Source: Paenibacillus alba (lineage in GTDB: Bacteria > Bacillota > Bacilli > Paenibacillales > NBRC-103111). From it: DNA of 64,000 nucleotides. Position numbers and translations under genes: made by a program. Positions within the stretch are counted from its first letter, which is position 1; the number at the start of each line of letters is the position of its first letter. This document shows positions 8,101 through 16,901 of the stretch, piece after piece. The notes beneath the pieces were generated by a model, which worked only from the letters and a program-made list of their open reading frames with translations, made no database searches and was not told the origin of the DNA. The stretch lies in contig NZ_JABMKZ010000002.1 of assembly GCF_013204855.1 (NCBI RefSeq), positions 124,001 to 188,000 on the forward strand. Direction: 5' to 3'.

Positions 8101-9750
8101 ATATTGAACTTGAGTTGCACTAACAGGCTGCGAAACATTTAATAATAAATGTGAGTTTGGATCGTAGCCATATGTGGTTTGGATAGTTAGCGGATTTGTC
8201 GAAGACATGACATTTCTATAATCATCATAGTTAATGATTGATGTAATAGGTTGCGAATTTTCATTTGTCACAGCATTCTTATTCGTTACTGTCGTTATCG
8301 TTGGATTTGTGTATCTTTTTTCCTCGTTATACGTCATATCCGTTATTTTTCTATAATTGCCAGATGATGCAGTTATCTTTATGTTATATATGGCAGGCGG
8401 TGTTTCTGTATCTATAAAATCTTTTTTATTAAAAAACTCTGTTGATGTTAATCCATCGTTAACTGTCACTGAATACGTTAAATCTGAATTAGCTAAACTA
8501 CCAATATCTCCGTTATACGTAATGTCTTTGCGATTCTTTACTTCGAAAGAACCATTCGAAAGTGTTAGATGATCTTCGCGGGCAACCACACGGTATACTT
8601 GATTTACATTATCAATATCTTCATCATGATACTTCCTATACTGTTTAGAGATATCGTTGTTCAAAAATCGTGTATACGGCGTATTTTCGTAATAATAAAC
8701 ACTTTTTGCTCCTGTCGGATAAGTAATCCCCGTAAGCAGTGCATAAGGGTTGCTGTTTAATGGTGTAGAACCATGCATGTTATATTTAGCATCTTTAATA
8801 CTATAATCATAAGTTGTAATTCTACCCGCAGAGTCCTCTACCTTAGTTAACAAATCAATCCCATTCTGATTTGTTTTATAGTAAGTAATTGAATAACTTC
8901 CTTTAGTAACTGTCACATAGTTTGCCATATAAGATATGTTAATTGTATTACCTACACCATCAACAATAGCAATGAGTTTATCATTGAGAACGGAATAGTA
9001 GAATTGAATTTTATTCTCGTAATTGTCAGAAATTTGAATAATTCTTCCTTTTTCATCAAAAAACTGATTAATACCTTTAATGGAACGTAAAACGGACATT
9101 GATCTTAATCCATTTACAAAAACATGGCTATCTAACTCAAAACTTAAATCTTTCCACGGATAACCTTCAAGTGTATTCCCAACTATTTTATAAGTACCAC
9201 TACCTGCAGGATGCACATACAAATCTGTGCTGCCATATTGCCCTAAGACATAAGGAATTTCCCACGACCATCCCTTGCCAATCGGCGAAATTTTCTCTTC
9301 TTGAGAAGGATCACTGTTAATCCCTTCATTATTCAATTGATAAAATTGAGATGAACTGCTGTTATATGTTCGTGTTAATGCAAAAGACAGACCGTTGGGA
9401 CCAAGAACGCTTAGATCATCGCTCTTTAAAGAAAGAGATCCATTTAGAGTAGATAATGTCTCGTTATCCAGTTGAATGGAAAAAGGTGCAGTCTCTGGTT
9501 CAGTCTTAACATAATTAAAAGTGGAACCCGGATCTGAGTTATCCATTGCCTGAATCGTTTGATACTCTCTAGAACCTAAGTCACTAGTAATCACACTTTT
9601 AGCGTTCTTTGATTGATTAATAGGCTTTACATTCGATTGATCTTGCCTATCGACAGAGTTAGCACTTACTGTCCCTATTTTCGAATAAGTTGGAAATAGA
9701 TTAATGAATAAGGAGAGCAATACTATGAGAATATTTATTTTCTTCTTCAA
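5146..9750 (-). CDS. secreted YD-repeat/Rhs toxin with EndoU-type C-terminal nuclease
   Basis: 1534 residues from a TTG start (9750) 8 bases after AGGAGGA. It has an N-terminal signal peptide (about 1-30), a beta-rich section with double-psi-like start (100-450), a long array of YD repeats (YDxxGR/N units, about 480-1280), and the conserved Rhs core end RYLRARWYDPSMGRF...DPTG at about 1290-1333. A hydrophobic patch and a Thr/Pro-rich linker with two ITTP repeats follow (1345-1435). The last ~95 residues resemble bacterial EndoU RNase toxins: DHILNRH, WSDEKILAEISDVATDP, GKISTGYP; the two His and the Thr would be the catalytic set. WapA-like Rhs shells carry the toxin tip to neighbouring cells. 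The stop codon sits just before the immunity ribosome site. Confidence 0.9.
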   Translation of the reverse strand: MKKKINILIVLLSLFINLFPTYSKIGTVSANSVDRQDQSNVKPINQSKNAKSVITSDLGSREYQTIQAMDNSDPGSTFNYVKTEPETAPFSIQLDNETLSTLNGSLSLKSDDLSVLGPNGLSFALTRTYNSSSSQFYQLNNEGINSDPSQEEKISPIGKGWSWEIPYVLGQYGSTDLYVHPAGSGTYKIVGNTLEGYPWKDLSFELDSHVFVNGLRSMSVLRSIKGINQFFDEKGRIIQISDNYENKIQFYYSVLNDKLIAIVDGVGNTINISYMANYVTVTKGSYSITYYKTNQNGIDLLTKVEDSAGRITTYDYSIKDAKYNMHGSTPLNSNPYALLTGITYPTGAKSVYYYENTPYTRFLNNDISKQYRKYHDEDIDNVNQVYRVVAREDHLTLSNGSFEVKNRKDITYNGDIGSLANSDLTYSVTVNDGLTSTEFFNKKDFIDTETPPAIYNIKITASSGNYRKITDMTYNEEKRYTNPTITTVTNKNAVTNENSQPITSIINYDDYRNVMSSTNPLTIQTTYGYDPNSHLLLNVSQPVSATQVQYTEYTRNDKGSVTSEKIREGSNSGKILKQIGYENFDVYGNSLQTRVTTNQGQETLYQTEYSALYNGAFPTKLIVNVKDIDGATSTITKQLDYDPKIGKPIQFVDGNQNITKYQYDILGRLIKVIQPDLSNKEISYLDDTNQIRVINEMGQASLTTWNPIGWKTETGLIENGVYRTKQKYNYDQHGRQNYVEDALGNRTYNEYDQWSRPNKAIYPDNSFESVLYDDIYFYKIQTDPEGNVKKEHYDKLGRLDTRTESTKTKTNVTGVFDYDYAGNLTVFKDHDVPPQNITRMEYDVLGHLTAVTNAKNEKTTYQYDYLGKILKTTFPDYNTKQNKYDELGRLIQTTDANNKIQKFYHDANGNQIGSKDRKGETFKNTYDYRNFLLQSDVLDSQGQVIANESVSYQYDLVGRRIHMSDSTGTTLYSYTPSNGFLSKVTYPDGRILSYSYDSQGNITSLTDPFGSNSYYGYDSRNRLISVGSSLEDIEAQYSYYKNNLLNSTRQKNGVTSYFTYDGLQLSTLTQKKSDGSPLNTFSYSSYDNNGNQLTKMENGVSYSFTYDPLNRIQTSSQFDETFDYDNRGNRTSMTTNHPFDSPDSTYTYDKRNRLTNVTTKNGRNVVYKYNGDGVLWERTENGQSTRYYNRGSNVIAEGNVINGVATLKARYIRGNGLVAREDSAGKAYYVQNGHGDVVNLMDSTGLTKINSYQYDIWGNIVSQQENVPQLFKYSGEMFDDATSLQYLRARWYDPSMGRFVNEDSYEGQIDNPLSLNLYTYVENNPLTQTDPTGHCIEDACIGEVGALIWLYRTFVVGAAIATAPTPIAQDPPPAADSPNNGLTVYITPIEQQSTSVTQTTFGEQRPTIITTPFQDQSPTVITTPVSQDGVTVQKSSVDLTGFRKDHILNRHRAGQGIPGKTEFPATWSDEKILAEISDVATDPKSTWSMGKWDSPYATGTRDGIDIRVDFYPLNHPNYAGKISTGYPTNVPANP

Positions 9751-9763
9751 ACAATGTCTCCTC

Positions 9764-12700
9764 CTAATTTGTTATAGTTGTCGTTTTATTTGTAATATTT
9801 CCGTTTGAATCATACTGGTAATTCGCTTTGTTAACTTGATTATATTTATTAACCAAAAATGAATAAGTAGCCGTATTACTAAATGATCCCCCAACGCCAT
9901 TAATCTTGATGTAATAGGTCATACCTGCCCCAACTGTATAAAGAGTAGGAACACCTTTAGAGTTGGTCCCTATTAAATTCATTGAGGAATCATAGATGTA
10001 TGCTTCATAAATTAATCCGCTCGGTATATTCAGTGTAAAACGATCCACTCCTGTCACAGGCGCGATGTACTTATAGAAATCTACGTCTGTTGCAGAGCTA
10101 ATTAATGAACTGTACTGCGTATTGTAACTAATTGGGAATGCCTGAGCGTTTGTATCATTTGGTTCAAACGCATTAGGCAATACTAGGCCTGTCCTCATCG
10201 AAGCAATTGACCATTCATAGCCGTCATGAACCATTACTTTTATATCCCACGTTCCATTTGGTAATGGTGTTGTGGAATGTGTGTTGCCGTTTGAAGTAAC
10301 TACCCCAGAATTATAGCCTACCGTTGCCCAATTATCTCGAGACCCTAGAACTTGATAGGCATACTGTGGTTGTCCATCCGCATCTTGATACGTCCAGGAA
10401 AGAGTAAGAACATTATCGTTTACTTGTTGTCCGTTCGTGTAAGAATTGATATTTGATACAGGCAAAGTGTTGATGCGGATATAATATATTTGTGAGAATG
10501 GAGATTCTCCCCCAGAACTGTCTTTTACTTTAACTTTCCATGCATATGTTGTACCTCGATTTAGCTTTCCAGAAGGGACAGAATAGGAAGCAATAGAAGA
10601 ATTGATCCAGCCACTATCACTTATTAATGTACTTCCGTCCTGAGAATAAAGCTGAACATCATATGAACTCTGATAATCTCCCGCATCAGGGTCTGAAAAA
10701 GTCCAGTTTAGCGCTGGCGATAACGAAGTCAAAACTTGTGGATTAGCAACTGAAATTGCACCTGGATTCAAATTCGTTGGTGCATAAGGAAATCTATTCA
10801 CTGTTATCGTTCCATTGTAGGTTGCATTGGCTGTTCCCCATAACCCATCATTAGTACTCACATTAATATTTCGATATGTCCCTGGAGGAATATTATCTGA
10901 TGAAACATTCCATTGGAGAGACCAGGCTTGTGGATTTAAAGTATTTGTCAGCGTAGCTGTCTTGATAACGCCAGCTATGGAAGCCGAAATTGTCAAATTA
11001 TCTCCATCTAGATCTTGGGCAGTTCCTGATAAAGTAATGATATTGGGTGCTACAGTTTGATAAACTACTTGATTATTCTGATTGGATATATTGATATTTG
11101 GTGCTTGATCTAATCTCGCAACATACCTGGTAGGAACATAATCAAAATTACCTGTAGCAGAAGAAAAACTAATATCTCTGGCATTAGTAACATCTGGCCA
11201 AGATGATGTTACATCCTCAATATTAGTTCTTGAAACCCATCTTTTCACACGATTATCTTTTGTAAGGGCAAATCTGTTGGTCCAACCTCCATATTCAGAA
11301 AACGAAATTGCTTTCAAATTTCCTGCTTCCGGCCAATTTGCCGTGTCATCAACAGTCAGCATGGGATCATTAGGTGCGGATGATTTCCAATACTTATATT
11401 TAATTGTTCCATCATGGTATAGAACATAATAATAAAGGGTTGTGTACGATCTACCTAAGTTATCTCTTGAATAAGAAATAGATTTAGCGTTTGTAAGATC
11501 TGGCCAATTACTTGTTGAATCTTGATAAGGGCCATTGTTACCTGACTGATACCATACTGTGTTATCATTCAATAAATAGTAGGTATAGGTAGTCTGAAAA
11601 TCATATTGATACGTAACAGAAATCGACTTTGTCTTAGACAATAAATCTAGCGGCCATGTAGAAGTGGTTGGAGTTTGTAAATTATAGCTTTTTGTCACTG
11701 AAGGTCCAGTAACCCCCGCTGCAGATAACATACCGTACACACTGTTATAAACACTGTCTGTCACTGAATTCTCCATTCCAGGAGCAAGTGTATTATTTTT
11801 AAAAACGGCATTTTGATCCAGCAATTGCCTTAGTTGCACGTTAGTCAATGCTGACTTTTGTTGCTTTAACAACGCCAATTCACCCGTCACGAAGGCAGAA
11901 GCCATCGAGGTTCCACTAGAAATTTTATAGCCATTATTCAAATATGTACTGTATATAGCCTCTCCTGGTGCAGAAACCTCCAGCTCACTCCCCGTTGAAG
12001 AAAATGGTGCACGCTGTCTATTCTGATCCACAGCTCCCACAGCAATAACTGAGTTATACTTCGCAGGGTATTGAATTGAATCGCCAGTCCCTTCTTTGTT
12101 TCCAGCGTTCCCCGCAGCTGCTACTACTAATAATCCATTATCATATGCTTGATCAACAGCTTTATGTAGTGCCGGAGAATCCACGCTTGTTGCCATACTT
12201 AAGTTAATAACATCAATATTATGGTCCACAGCCCAATCAATTCCCGCAATAACATCTGATAAATAGCCTTTACCCGTCGCATCCAATACCTTAACTGCAT
12301 ACAAATCTGCATCCGGTGCTACACCAACGACTCCAGTTTCATTATTTTTTGCACCAATAATTCCAGCTACATGTGTACCATGGCCGTTATCATCATCATA
12401 TGAAGTTGTATAATCTACGAAAGAAGCTCCGCCTGCTACAGATAGATCTTCATGCTGTGTATCTATACCGGAATCTAAAATAGCAACTTTGACACCTTTG
12501 CCTGTATATCCATTCTTCCAAGCATACGTTGCATTGACGACAGATACGCCCCAGTCCATTGCTTGTGTTGATGCAATCTGGAGTTGAATATCTGGTTCTA
12601 CAGACTGAACCGTGTTATCTTTCTTTAGCTTTTCAATTTCTTTGGAAGTCATCTTTGCTGATATTGAAGCCGAATGCTTCTGTTCCCTTTTAATCTTTCC

Positions 12701-12973
12701 TTTGATGAGTGATTTGTCCACTTTCTTCTTTTCCTTAAACGTAACAATAACTCGCTGTTCATCATCAATTAAAGTTGATTGTGTGGAATCACTCTGAGAT
12801 GTCGCAGCAGCAACAACACTAATTGGACGAATGTTCTGATCTAGAGTCACCCAATTACTAGCTACACTCACATTATCAGTAGGCGACGCGACAACACCTC
12901 CAAACGGTAGTAAGCATAATAAAACTGAACTTAACGCTACAGTTGAGACTTTCTTTTTCCATTTCCTAATCAT
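9764..12973 (-). CDS. secreted S8 subtilase with propeptide, beta-repeat, Fn3-like and PPC domains
   Basis: 1069 residues: signal peptide 1-30; I9-type inhibitor propeptide about 74-132; subtilase domain about 140-375 with Asp167 (AILDSGID), His198 (NGHGTHVAG), oxyanion Asn289 (AAAGNAG) and Ser356 (SGTSMASA), so predicted active. A segment with three WPxxTNAKxIS-like repeats (about 430-600), two or three Fn3-like modules (660-930) and a bacterial pre-peptidase C-terminal (PPC) domain (about 935-1045) follow. The final residues NYQYDSNGNI form a lone YD-repeat unit. The stop overlaps the ribosome site of the Rhs gene 13 bases downstream, so both are co-translated; the protease may process the Rhs protein, or both descend from one fused gene. 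Confidence 0.93.
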   Translation of the reverse strand: MIRKWKKKVSTVALSSVLLCLLPFGGVVASPTDNVSVASNWVTLDQNIRPISVVAAATSQSDSTQSTLIDDEQRVIVTFKEKKKVDKSLIKGKIKREQKHSASISAKMTSKEIEKLKKDNTVQSVEPDIQLQIASTQAMDWGVSVVNATYAWKNGYTGKGVKVAILDSGIDTQHEDLSVAGGASFVDYTTSYDDDNGHGTHVAGIIGAKNNETGVVGVAPDADLYAVKVLDATGKGYLSDVIAGIDWAVDHNIDVINLSMATSVDSPALHKAVDQAYDNGLLVVAAAGNAGNKEGTGDSIQYPAKYNSVIAVGAVDQNRQRAPFSSTGSELEVSAPGEAIYSTYLNNGYKISSGTSMASAFVTGELALLKQQKSALTNVQLRQLLDQNAVFKNNTLAPGMENSVTDSVYNSVYGMLSAAGVTGPSVTKSYNLQTPTTSTWPLDLLSKTKSISVTYQYDFQTTYTYYLLNDNTVWYQSGNNGPYQDSTSNWPDLTNAKSISYSRDNLGRSYTTLYYYVLYHDGTIKYKYWKSSAPNDPMLTVDDTANWPEAGNLKAISFSEYGGWTNRFALTKDNRVKRWVSRTNIEDVTSSWPDVTNARDISFSSATGNFDYVPTRYVARLDQAPNINISNQNNQVVYQTVAPNIITLSGTAQDLDGDNLTISASIAGVIKTATLTNTLNPQAWSLQWNVSSDNIPPGTYRNINVSTNDGLWGTANATYNGTITVNRFPYAPTNLNPGAISVANPQVLTSLSPALNWTFSDPDAGDYQSSYDVQLYSQDGSTLISDSGWINSSIASYSVPSGKLNRGTTYAWKVKVKDSSGGESPFSQIYYIRINTLPVSNINSYTNGQQVNDNVLTLSWTYQDADGQPQYAYQVLGSRDNWATVGYNSGVVTSNGNTHSTTPLPNGTWDIKVMVHDGYEWSIASMRTGLVLPNAFEPNDTNAQAFPISYNTQYSSLISSATDVDFYKYIAPVTGVDRFTLNIPSGLIYEAYIYDSSMNLIGTNSKGVPTLYTVGAGMTYYIKINGVGGSFSNTATYSFLVNKYNQVNKANYQYDSNGNITNKTTTITN

Positions 12974-13106
12974 TTAATGACTCCTCTCGTTATTTTATGA
13001 CATAGACTTTAATATACCGTACATTAGTTCCCTTTTCATTAAGGAATATTGTCAAATAAAGTCGAAATTAACGAAATTTGCATCAAATTTTGAAAATCAA
13101 AAATAA

Positions 13107-13127
13107 CCCTCTCGAAAATGAAGAGGG
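13107..13127 (-). terminator. hairpin upstream of the protease gene
   Basis: CCCTCT (13107-13112) pairs with AGAGGG (13122-13127); on the minus strand a TTATTTTT tract follows. Probably ends transcripts leaving the immunity array before the protease operon. Confidence 0.55.
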
Positions 13128-13160
13128 CTATGATTAATAGTATGCTATTCGATTAGGTCA

Positions 13161-13228
13161 TTCCGATATATCCTTACCACGCACTCCACATGTGTGGAGA
13201 CGGGAAAAAGGATATATTAGTTTTCAAT
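13161..13228 (+). repeat. palindromic dispersed repeat, copy 1
   Basis: About 68 bases. Outer arms ATATATCC 13166-13173 with GGATATAT 13210-13217; inner perfect stem CTCCACA 13184-13190 with TGTGGAG 13193-13199. It shares the core CCGATATAT..ACCACGCACTCCACAT and most of the right half with copy 2 at 22362. The rest of the 12974-13437 spacer holds only the hairpin at 13107 and AT-rich sequence without a gene. Confidence 0.8.
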
Positions 13229-13437
13229 CTATTGGATGTTACTCCACTAAGAGTTATTTACAAAACTAGTGTTTGTTGAACTCTGTGATTTCCCGCAATT
13301 CATATAAATTCTTGGAATTATCGCTAGGAAATGATTCCTAAAAACATAAAGCTAGTGAAGACCTTACTTACTATTGTTCTTACCCGTAATAAACATGAAA
13401 TTCGATTTTAATGAATGATTGATTTTATTTTGAAATG

Positions 13438-14169
13438 TCATGATAAATTATCATTATAACAATCTTCAGTCTCACATATTATTTTGTACCATTGATATCC
13501 CCAATCTGTTACGTTAGGATGAATATGCAATTTTTTTCCGCATCGAATACAAGTATATTCTGATCGTCCATCATTTTTATATTTAACTAAACACTCTTCA
13601 GCGTGCTCAACCTCTTTGATTATTTGGTTAAGTGCCTGATCGCTTATATTAGTTGCTTTTAAATTACCTCGATCTGCATAAATAAGACGCGGAAATCCTC
13701 CAAAGCCTCCATCAATTTCTCCATGATGGAGTGACATCTGCCCACCACCTCGCTCGATTAGCTTAATAAGCGGTTCATACATATCTGGATATTTCTTTGA
13801 GATTGGTTCATCTGAATCAAGCAGAATAGACCAATGAACATAACATAGGCAAATTCGTGAAATAAGATAGCATTCACACTCTTTGATGTTAGGAAACAAC
13901 TCTTCAAATTTCTCGGAATTAAATTCCATAACATCATTTGTAATTAATTCTGCCAAACTAATAATAAAATGAGTAGAATTTTTAGATATGTATTGTAACA
14001 ATTCCCCCACTCTTCTAAAATGTTCACCAATCAATACAGCATCGGATCTATATTCTCCTTTAGATCGAAAACTCTTCCAATTTTTCATGGTAACTTTAGA
14101 ATAAATACTTGGGTCTATATTATTAATTCTTTTCACTGCGTTATTGTAGAAATCATTCAATATTAACAA
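13438..14169 (-). CDS. hypothetical protein, candidate immunity factor
   Basis: 243 residues, start supported by AAAGGAGTTGTTA upstream. No family recognised. The middle section carries a SKKYPDMYEPLIKLIERGGG stretch followed by an FGGFPRL motif; the C-terminus holds YTCIRCGKK and a later CETEDC, a probable four-Cys zinc ribbon. It is the most downstream gene of the array, just before repeat copy 1. Membership in the array is the only argument for an immunity role. Confidence 0.7.
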   Translation of the reverse strand: MLILNDFYNNAVKRINNIDPSIYSKVTMKNWKSFRSKGEYRSDAVLIGEHFRRVGELLQYISKNSTHFIISLAELITNDVMEFNSEKFEELFPNIKECECYLISRICLCYVHWSILLDSDEPISKKYPDMYEPLIKLIERGGGQMSLHHGEIDGGFGGFPRLIYADRGNLKATNISDQALNQIIKEVEHAEECLVKYKNDGRSEYTCIRCGKKLHIHPNVTDWGYQWYKIICETEDCYNDNLS

Positions 14170-14177
14170 CTCCTTTC

Positions 14178-14199
14178 TAATAAAAGACTCGTTTCATTC
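14178..14199 (-). repeat. array junction motif, example 1
   Basis: AT-rich motif containing AAAAGACTCGTTTCAT, placed between the stop of the HD gene and the ribosome site of the next gene. The same 16 bases recur at 22463-22478, and degenerate forms precede most other array genes. Confidence 0.55.
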
Positions 14200-14622
14200 A
14201 CTTCTTGATAACAAATACTCAACTGCCTTGCCATATCTTTTTAATCGCTCAAAATCATCTTGGGATAAGTCTTTAATTCGTTTAACATCTCTATTGTCTT
14301 CTAAATCCAAGAGCTTTACATATCTTGCAAGAGTATTTGGTTTAATTCTCTGAATAAACTCCTCATATGTCTCCTCTTTCCTTCTTGTAAGACAATCAAG
14401 AGCTTCTATAATAACTTTTGAAAAACCTTCTTCTTTAAGTTGCTCTAGCGTTATATTCGTATCCTCGATTACATCATGTAAAACGGATACAATTTTAGAG
14501 TCATTGTCAGGGGCTTTCAACATCAATCGCAATGGATGCAGTATGTATGGCTTCCCACCTTTATCCGTTTGACCATCATGGAATTGTGTAGCGATAATAA
14601 TTGCTTTTGATAAAGTTGACAT
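14194..14622 (-). CDS. stand-alone HD-domain hydrolase of the (p)ppGpp/(p)ppApp hydrolase type
   Basis: 142 residues from the ATG at 14622, one base after the preceding stop and behind GAGGTG; an upstream start would overlap that gene. HD signature: FHDGQTDKGGKPYILHPLRL (His29), VSVLHDVIEDT (His49-Asp50, Glu53-Asp54), followed by the LTRRKEETYEEFIQRI and KLLDLEDNRD motifs of SpoT/Mesh1-like small alarmone hydrolases. No synthetase domain is present. Such enzymes remove pyrophosphate from alarmones and can neutralise toxic alarmone synthetases. In this array it may be a catalytic immunity protein; housekeeping alarmone turnover is the alternative. Confidence 0.8.
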   Translation of the reverse strand: MSTLSKAIIIATQFHDGQTDKGGKPYILHPLRLMLKAPDNDSKIVSVLHDVIEDTNITLEQLKEEGFSKVIIEALDCLTRRKEETYEEFIQRIKPNTLARYVKLLDLEDNRDVKRIKDLSQDDFERLKRYGKAVEYLLSRSE

Positions 14623-14623
14623 T

Positions 14624-15184
14624 TTACACCTCATCTTTAATAAAAGAATTGTTCCATTTTGTATCGCTACTTTCATTTAAATGATCATTAGCTATCCATG
14701 AAAGAAAGGATGAGTCTGATCCACCCAATGCAACAACTTCATTTTTAAATAGCATTACACCAAAACCGTGCTCTTCATCCCACGAGCAATTAAATTCAAA
14801 GCCAAAATAACCAATGCCGTCCTTGATTACATCTAGGATATGAACTCTTGCTAAACTGATTAAGGGCTTTAGATCATTAACACAAGTTAAATCTGGCATA
14901 AATTCATCATCTTCATCATCGCAATATTTTGCTTGGAAACCACTATATTCTTCAAATAACTCTTGTAGTATTACATTCTTAATTTCTTCTTGATTGGATA
15001 CAATAAAATCATAAGTATCTATTAATTCACTGAGTAGTGGTGAATTTATGTCTCCACCAAAATCTACTTCATAAACATCGTTTGAGTCTGAAGTAAACTC
15101 ATTCCAAACGGGTAGATTTATAATCCCTTTATATCCAAATTCATCTAATGTAAGATCTAATATTTGCTTTGTCATCAGTGTCAA
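14624..15184 (-). CDS. DUF6985-like protein, probable immunity protein
   Basis: 186 residues. The C-terminal half (about 110-165) reads HILDVIKDGIGYFGFEFNC and WDEEHGFGVMLFKNEVVALGG, a pattern I associate with DUF6985, frequent in bacterial toxin-immunity loci. Strongly acidic, as expected for a protein that blocks a basic nuclease. It ends one base before the start of the HD hydrolase gene, so the two are probably co-translated. Confidence 0.72.
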   Translation of the reverse strand: MTLMTKQILDLTLDEFGYKGIINLPVWNEFTSDSNDVYEVDFGGDINSPLLSELIDTYDFIVSNQEEIKNVILQELFEEYSGFQAKYCDDEDDEFMPDLTCVNDLKPLISLARVHILDVIKDGIGYFGFEFNCSWDEEHGFGVMLFKNEVVALGGSDSSFLSWIANDHLNESSDTKWNNSFIKDEV

Positions 15185-15278
15185 CTACCTTCAAAATGTT
15201 TTTTTTAATCAGATGAAAGTATTATTTTATCGCCTAAAATTCTCTTATTGTGCCTTACCACTCATACATTCGATTAGT

Positions 15279-15632
15279 TCAATTAATACGAGTTTTGCTC
15301 ATAAATTTTTTAATAGAAATCGTAGTCAAGCCTTTCCTTTTCCTATCGTTATTTGACCAGTTCTCATTACCAAATACTCGGAATGTAAGTTCTCGAAATA
15401 TATCTGCCATATCGTTAATGCCCTTGTTTCGGTATTCGTAAAAAATTTCTCTAAATCTTGTATTGCGGTGCCCAAAGTGAAGAAACAGCCTTGTTTTTAA
15501 TAATTGATTTTCATCGTTGTGTTGATTAACAGTAATTAAATAATCCCCATGAAAACATGTAATACGTAAACGGCAGTTTTCATTCTCAAAGGATATCTCC
15601 TTCTCTAAAAGGGCAGGAAACAACTTGATCAC
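15279..15632 (-). CDS. hypothetical protein
   Basis: 117 residues, basic in its second half (NNDRKRKGLTTISIKKF). Not recognised. The N-terminal part alternates beta-strand-like segments (CRLRITCFHGDYLITVNQ). Ribosome site AGGTGATC just upstream of the start. Same direction and spacing as the other array genes, but unlike them not acidic. Confidence 0.55.
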   Translation of the reverse strand: MIKLFPALLEKEISFENENCRLRITCFHGDYLITVNQHNDENQLLKTRLFLHFGHRNTRFREIFYEYRNKGINDMADIFRELTFRVFGNENWSNNDRKRKGLTTISIKKFMSKTRIN

Positions 15633-15671
15633 CTCTACATCTACCTTTTAATAAAATATTTGTTTTATCAT

Positions 15672-16211
15672 TTAAAACTCTACTTGTTTTCGACTTACAA
15701 AATGCTCAACTTTCTTCACTTTATTGATATCAATTCTACCAGTAACACCTTGCAGCCAATCTCTAACTCCACTCCAAAGAGGATCTTGGATACGATCTAA
15801 TTCAAAAATACGTTCCCAACTCTCCTCCTTTGTAATCTTTAATTTCCCTTCATAAAAATCATCATATTCTTGCTCATTATCGGCATTAAAACCATTGTTC
15901 AAAACAGAATGCCAATCTTCAAAATCTGAAACTAGCACATTTTCTTCTTCCAAATCTATAGTAAGGCGAACGCATCTTGTATAACTTTTAAAGTGACTTG
16001 CAGATCTCATATCAGGTTTCTTAATCCATAGCCATATAGGGTATTCATCATTGTAATTTTCTAGTCGAAGCTTCATTTGCGCCATCATCCAAATGTACTC
16101 TGCTGGATACATTGCATATTCTTGTTTTCCTTCAAGATATCCAATTTTTACTGCTTCATTCCAAACTACTTCCTCTTGGAGAGTCCAATATGTAGCCACA
16201 ATTTTCTCCAA
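15672..16211 (-). CDS. DUF3841 family protein
   Basis: 179 residues. Begins with a TYWTLQEEVVWNEA segment and continues with YIWMMAQMKLRL, YPIWLWIKKPDMR, VLVSDFEDWHSVLN and a SWERIFEL segment, the order of conserved blocks I recall for DUF3841. The biochemical function of the family is unknown. As an acidic small protein within the array it is a candidate immunity protein. Confidence 0.75.
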   Translation of the reverse strand: MEKIVATYWTLQEEVVWNEAVKIGYLEGKQEYAMYPAEYIWMMAQMKLRLENYNDEYPIWLWIKKPDMRSASHFKSYTRCVRLTIDLEEENVLVSDFEDWHSVLNNGFNADNEQEYDDFYEGKLKITKEESWERIFELDRIQDPLWSGVRDWLQGVTGRIDINKVKKVEHFVSRKQVEF

Positions 16212-16308
16212 TCAAATTGTTGTTGTATACTGAACTAATCTTTTAGCAGCTTCCATATCTTATTGAAGTTAGACATTGCGAAAATGTCAGATTGCGCCTC
16301 AATGATAT

Positions 16309-16764
16309 TCAATACTGATTATACTGAATATTATTTTGAATAATCCAATAATCCAGAATGGATTGATCACTAATCCTACTTTTTAGTATTTCGTCGTACT
16401 TACTAACTAAGCCGCACTTCTCAAATTTTTCAAACACAGATAAATGACCTAATTCATGTAAAAGAGTAAATAAAAATACGGACTTTTCAGAGATCTCAAT
16501 GTCTAAAGATTCCAAGTAAGGCAGTATTCTATATTTGGTTCCAGTTTCAAAATCGATTGGTTCAATAATATTTTGTATATCTTCATGTATGTGCACAATA
16601 AAATAACCCTTATCAATTTCGCAGTACGCCCCACCATTCTCAATAATAGAGCTAGAAGGCTTATCCTCGTTCCAAACTGGTCGAATATCAATTGGAATTT
16701 TCAAGGAAAATTGAACATGGTCTAAAACAGTCTGAATACAATCTATATAGAACTCTTTACTCAT
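16309..16764 (-). CDS. HELGH zinc-protease-like protein
   Basis: 151 residues with LLHELGHLSVFEKF near residue 101-114; HELGH at 103-107 fits the zincin HExxH zinc-binding and catalytic motif. Preceding strands and the short C-terminal helix are compatible with a minimal metallopeptidase-like fold, but no third ligand can be assigned. No signal peptide, so it acts in the cytoplasm. It could cleave an incoming toxin or be a toxin itself. No immunity family recognised. Confidence 0.6.
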   Translation of the reverse strand: MSKEFYIDCIQTVLDHVQFSLKIPIDIRPVWNEDKPSSSIIENGGAYCEIDKGYFIVHIHEDIQNIIEPIDFETGTKYRILPYLESLDIEISEKSVFLFTLLHELGHLSVFEKFEKCGLVSKYDEILKSRISDQSILDYWIIQNNIQYNQY

Positions 16765-16901
16765 TTCTTCACCTTATAAAATTATCTTTTCATTCCAATC
16801 TGGGATGAATATCCAATAAATCAACTACACACATGAAAGAGGGTTTTCATTTACCACGCCAACAATTTTTTCCTGAGACGAGATCACATAAAACTTCTCT
16901 T

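Noticed and set aside
12974..13060. Sigma-A promoter for the protease operon
   Set aside because: TTGACA and TATATT boxes are both present but about 33 bases apart, so they do not form one promoter.
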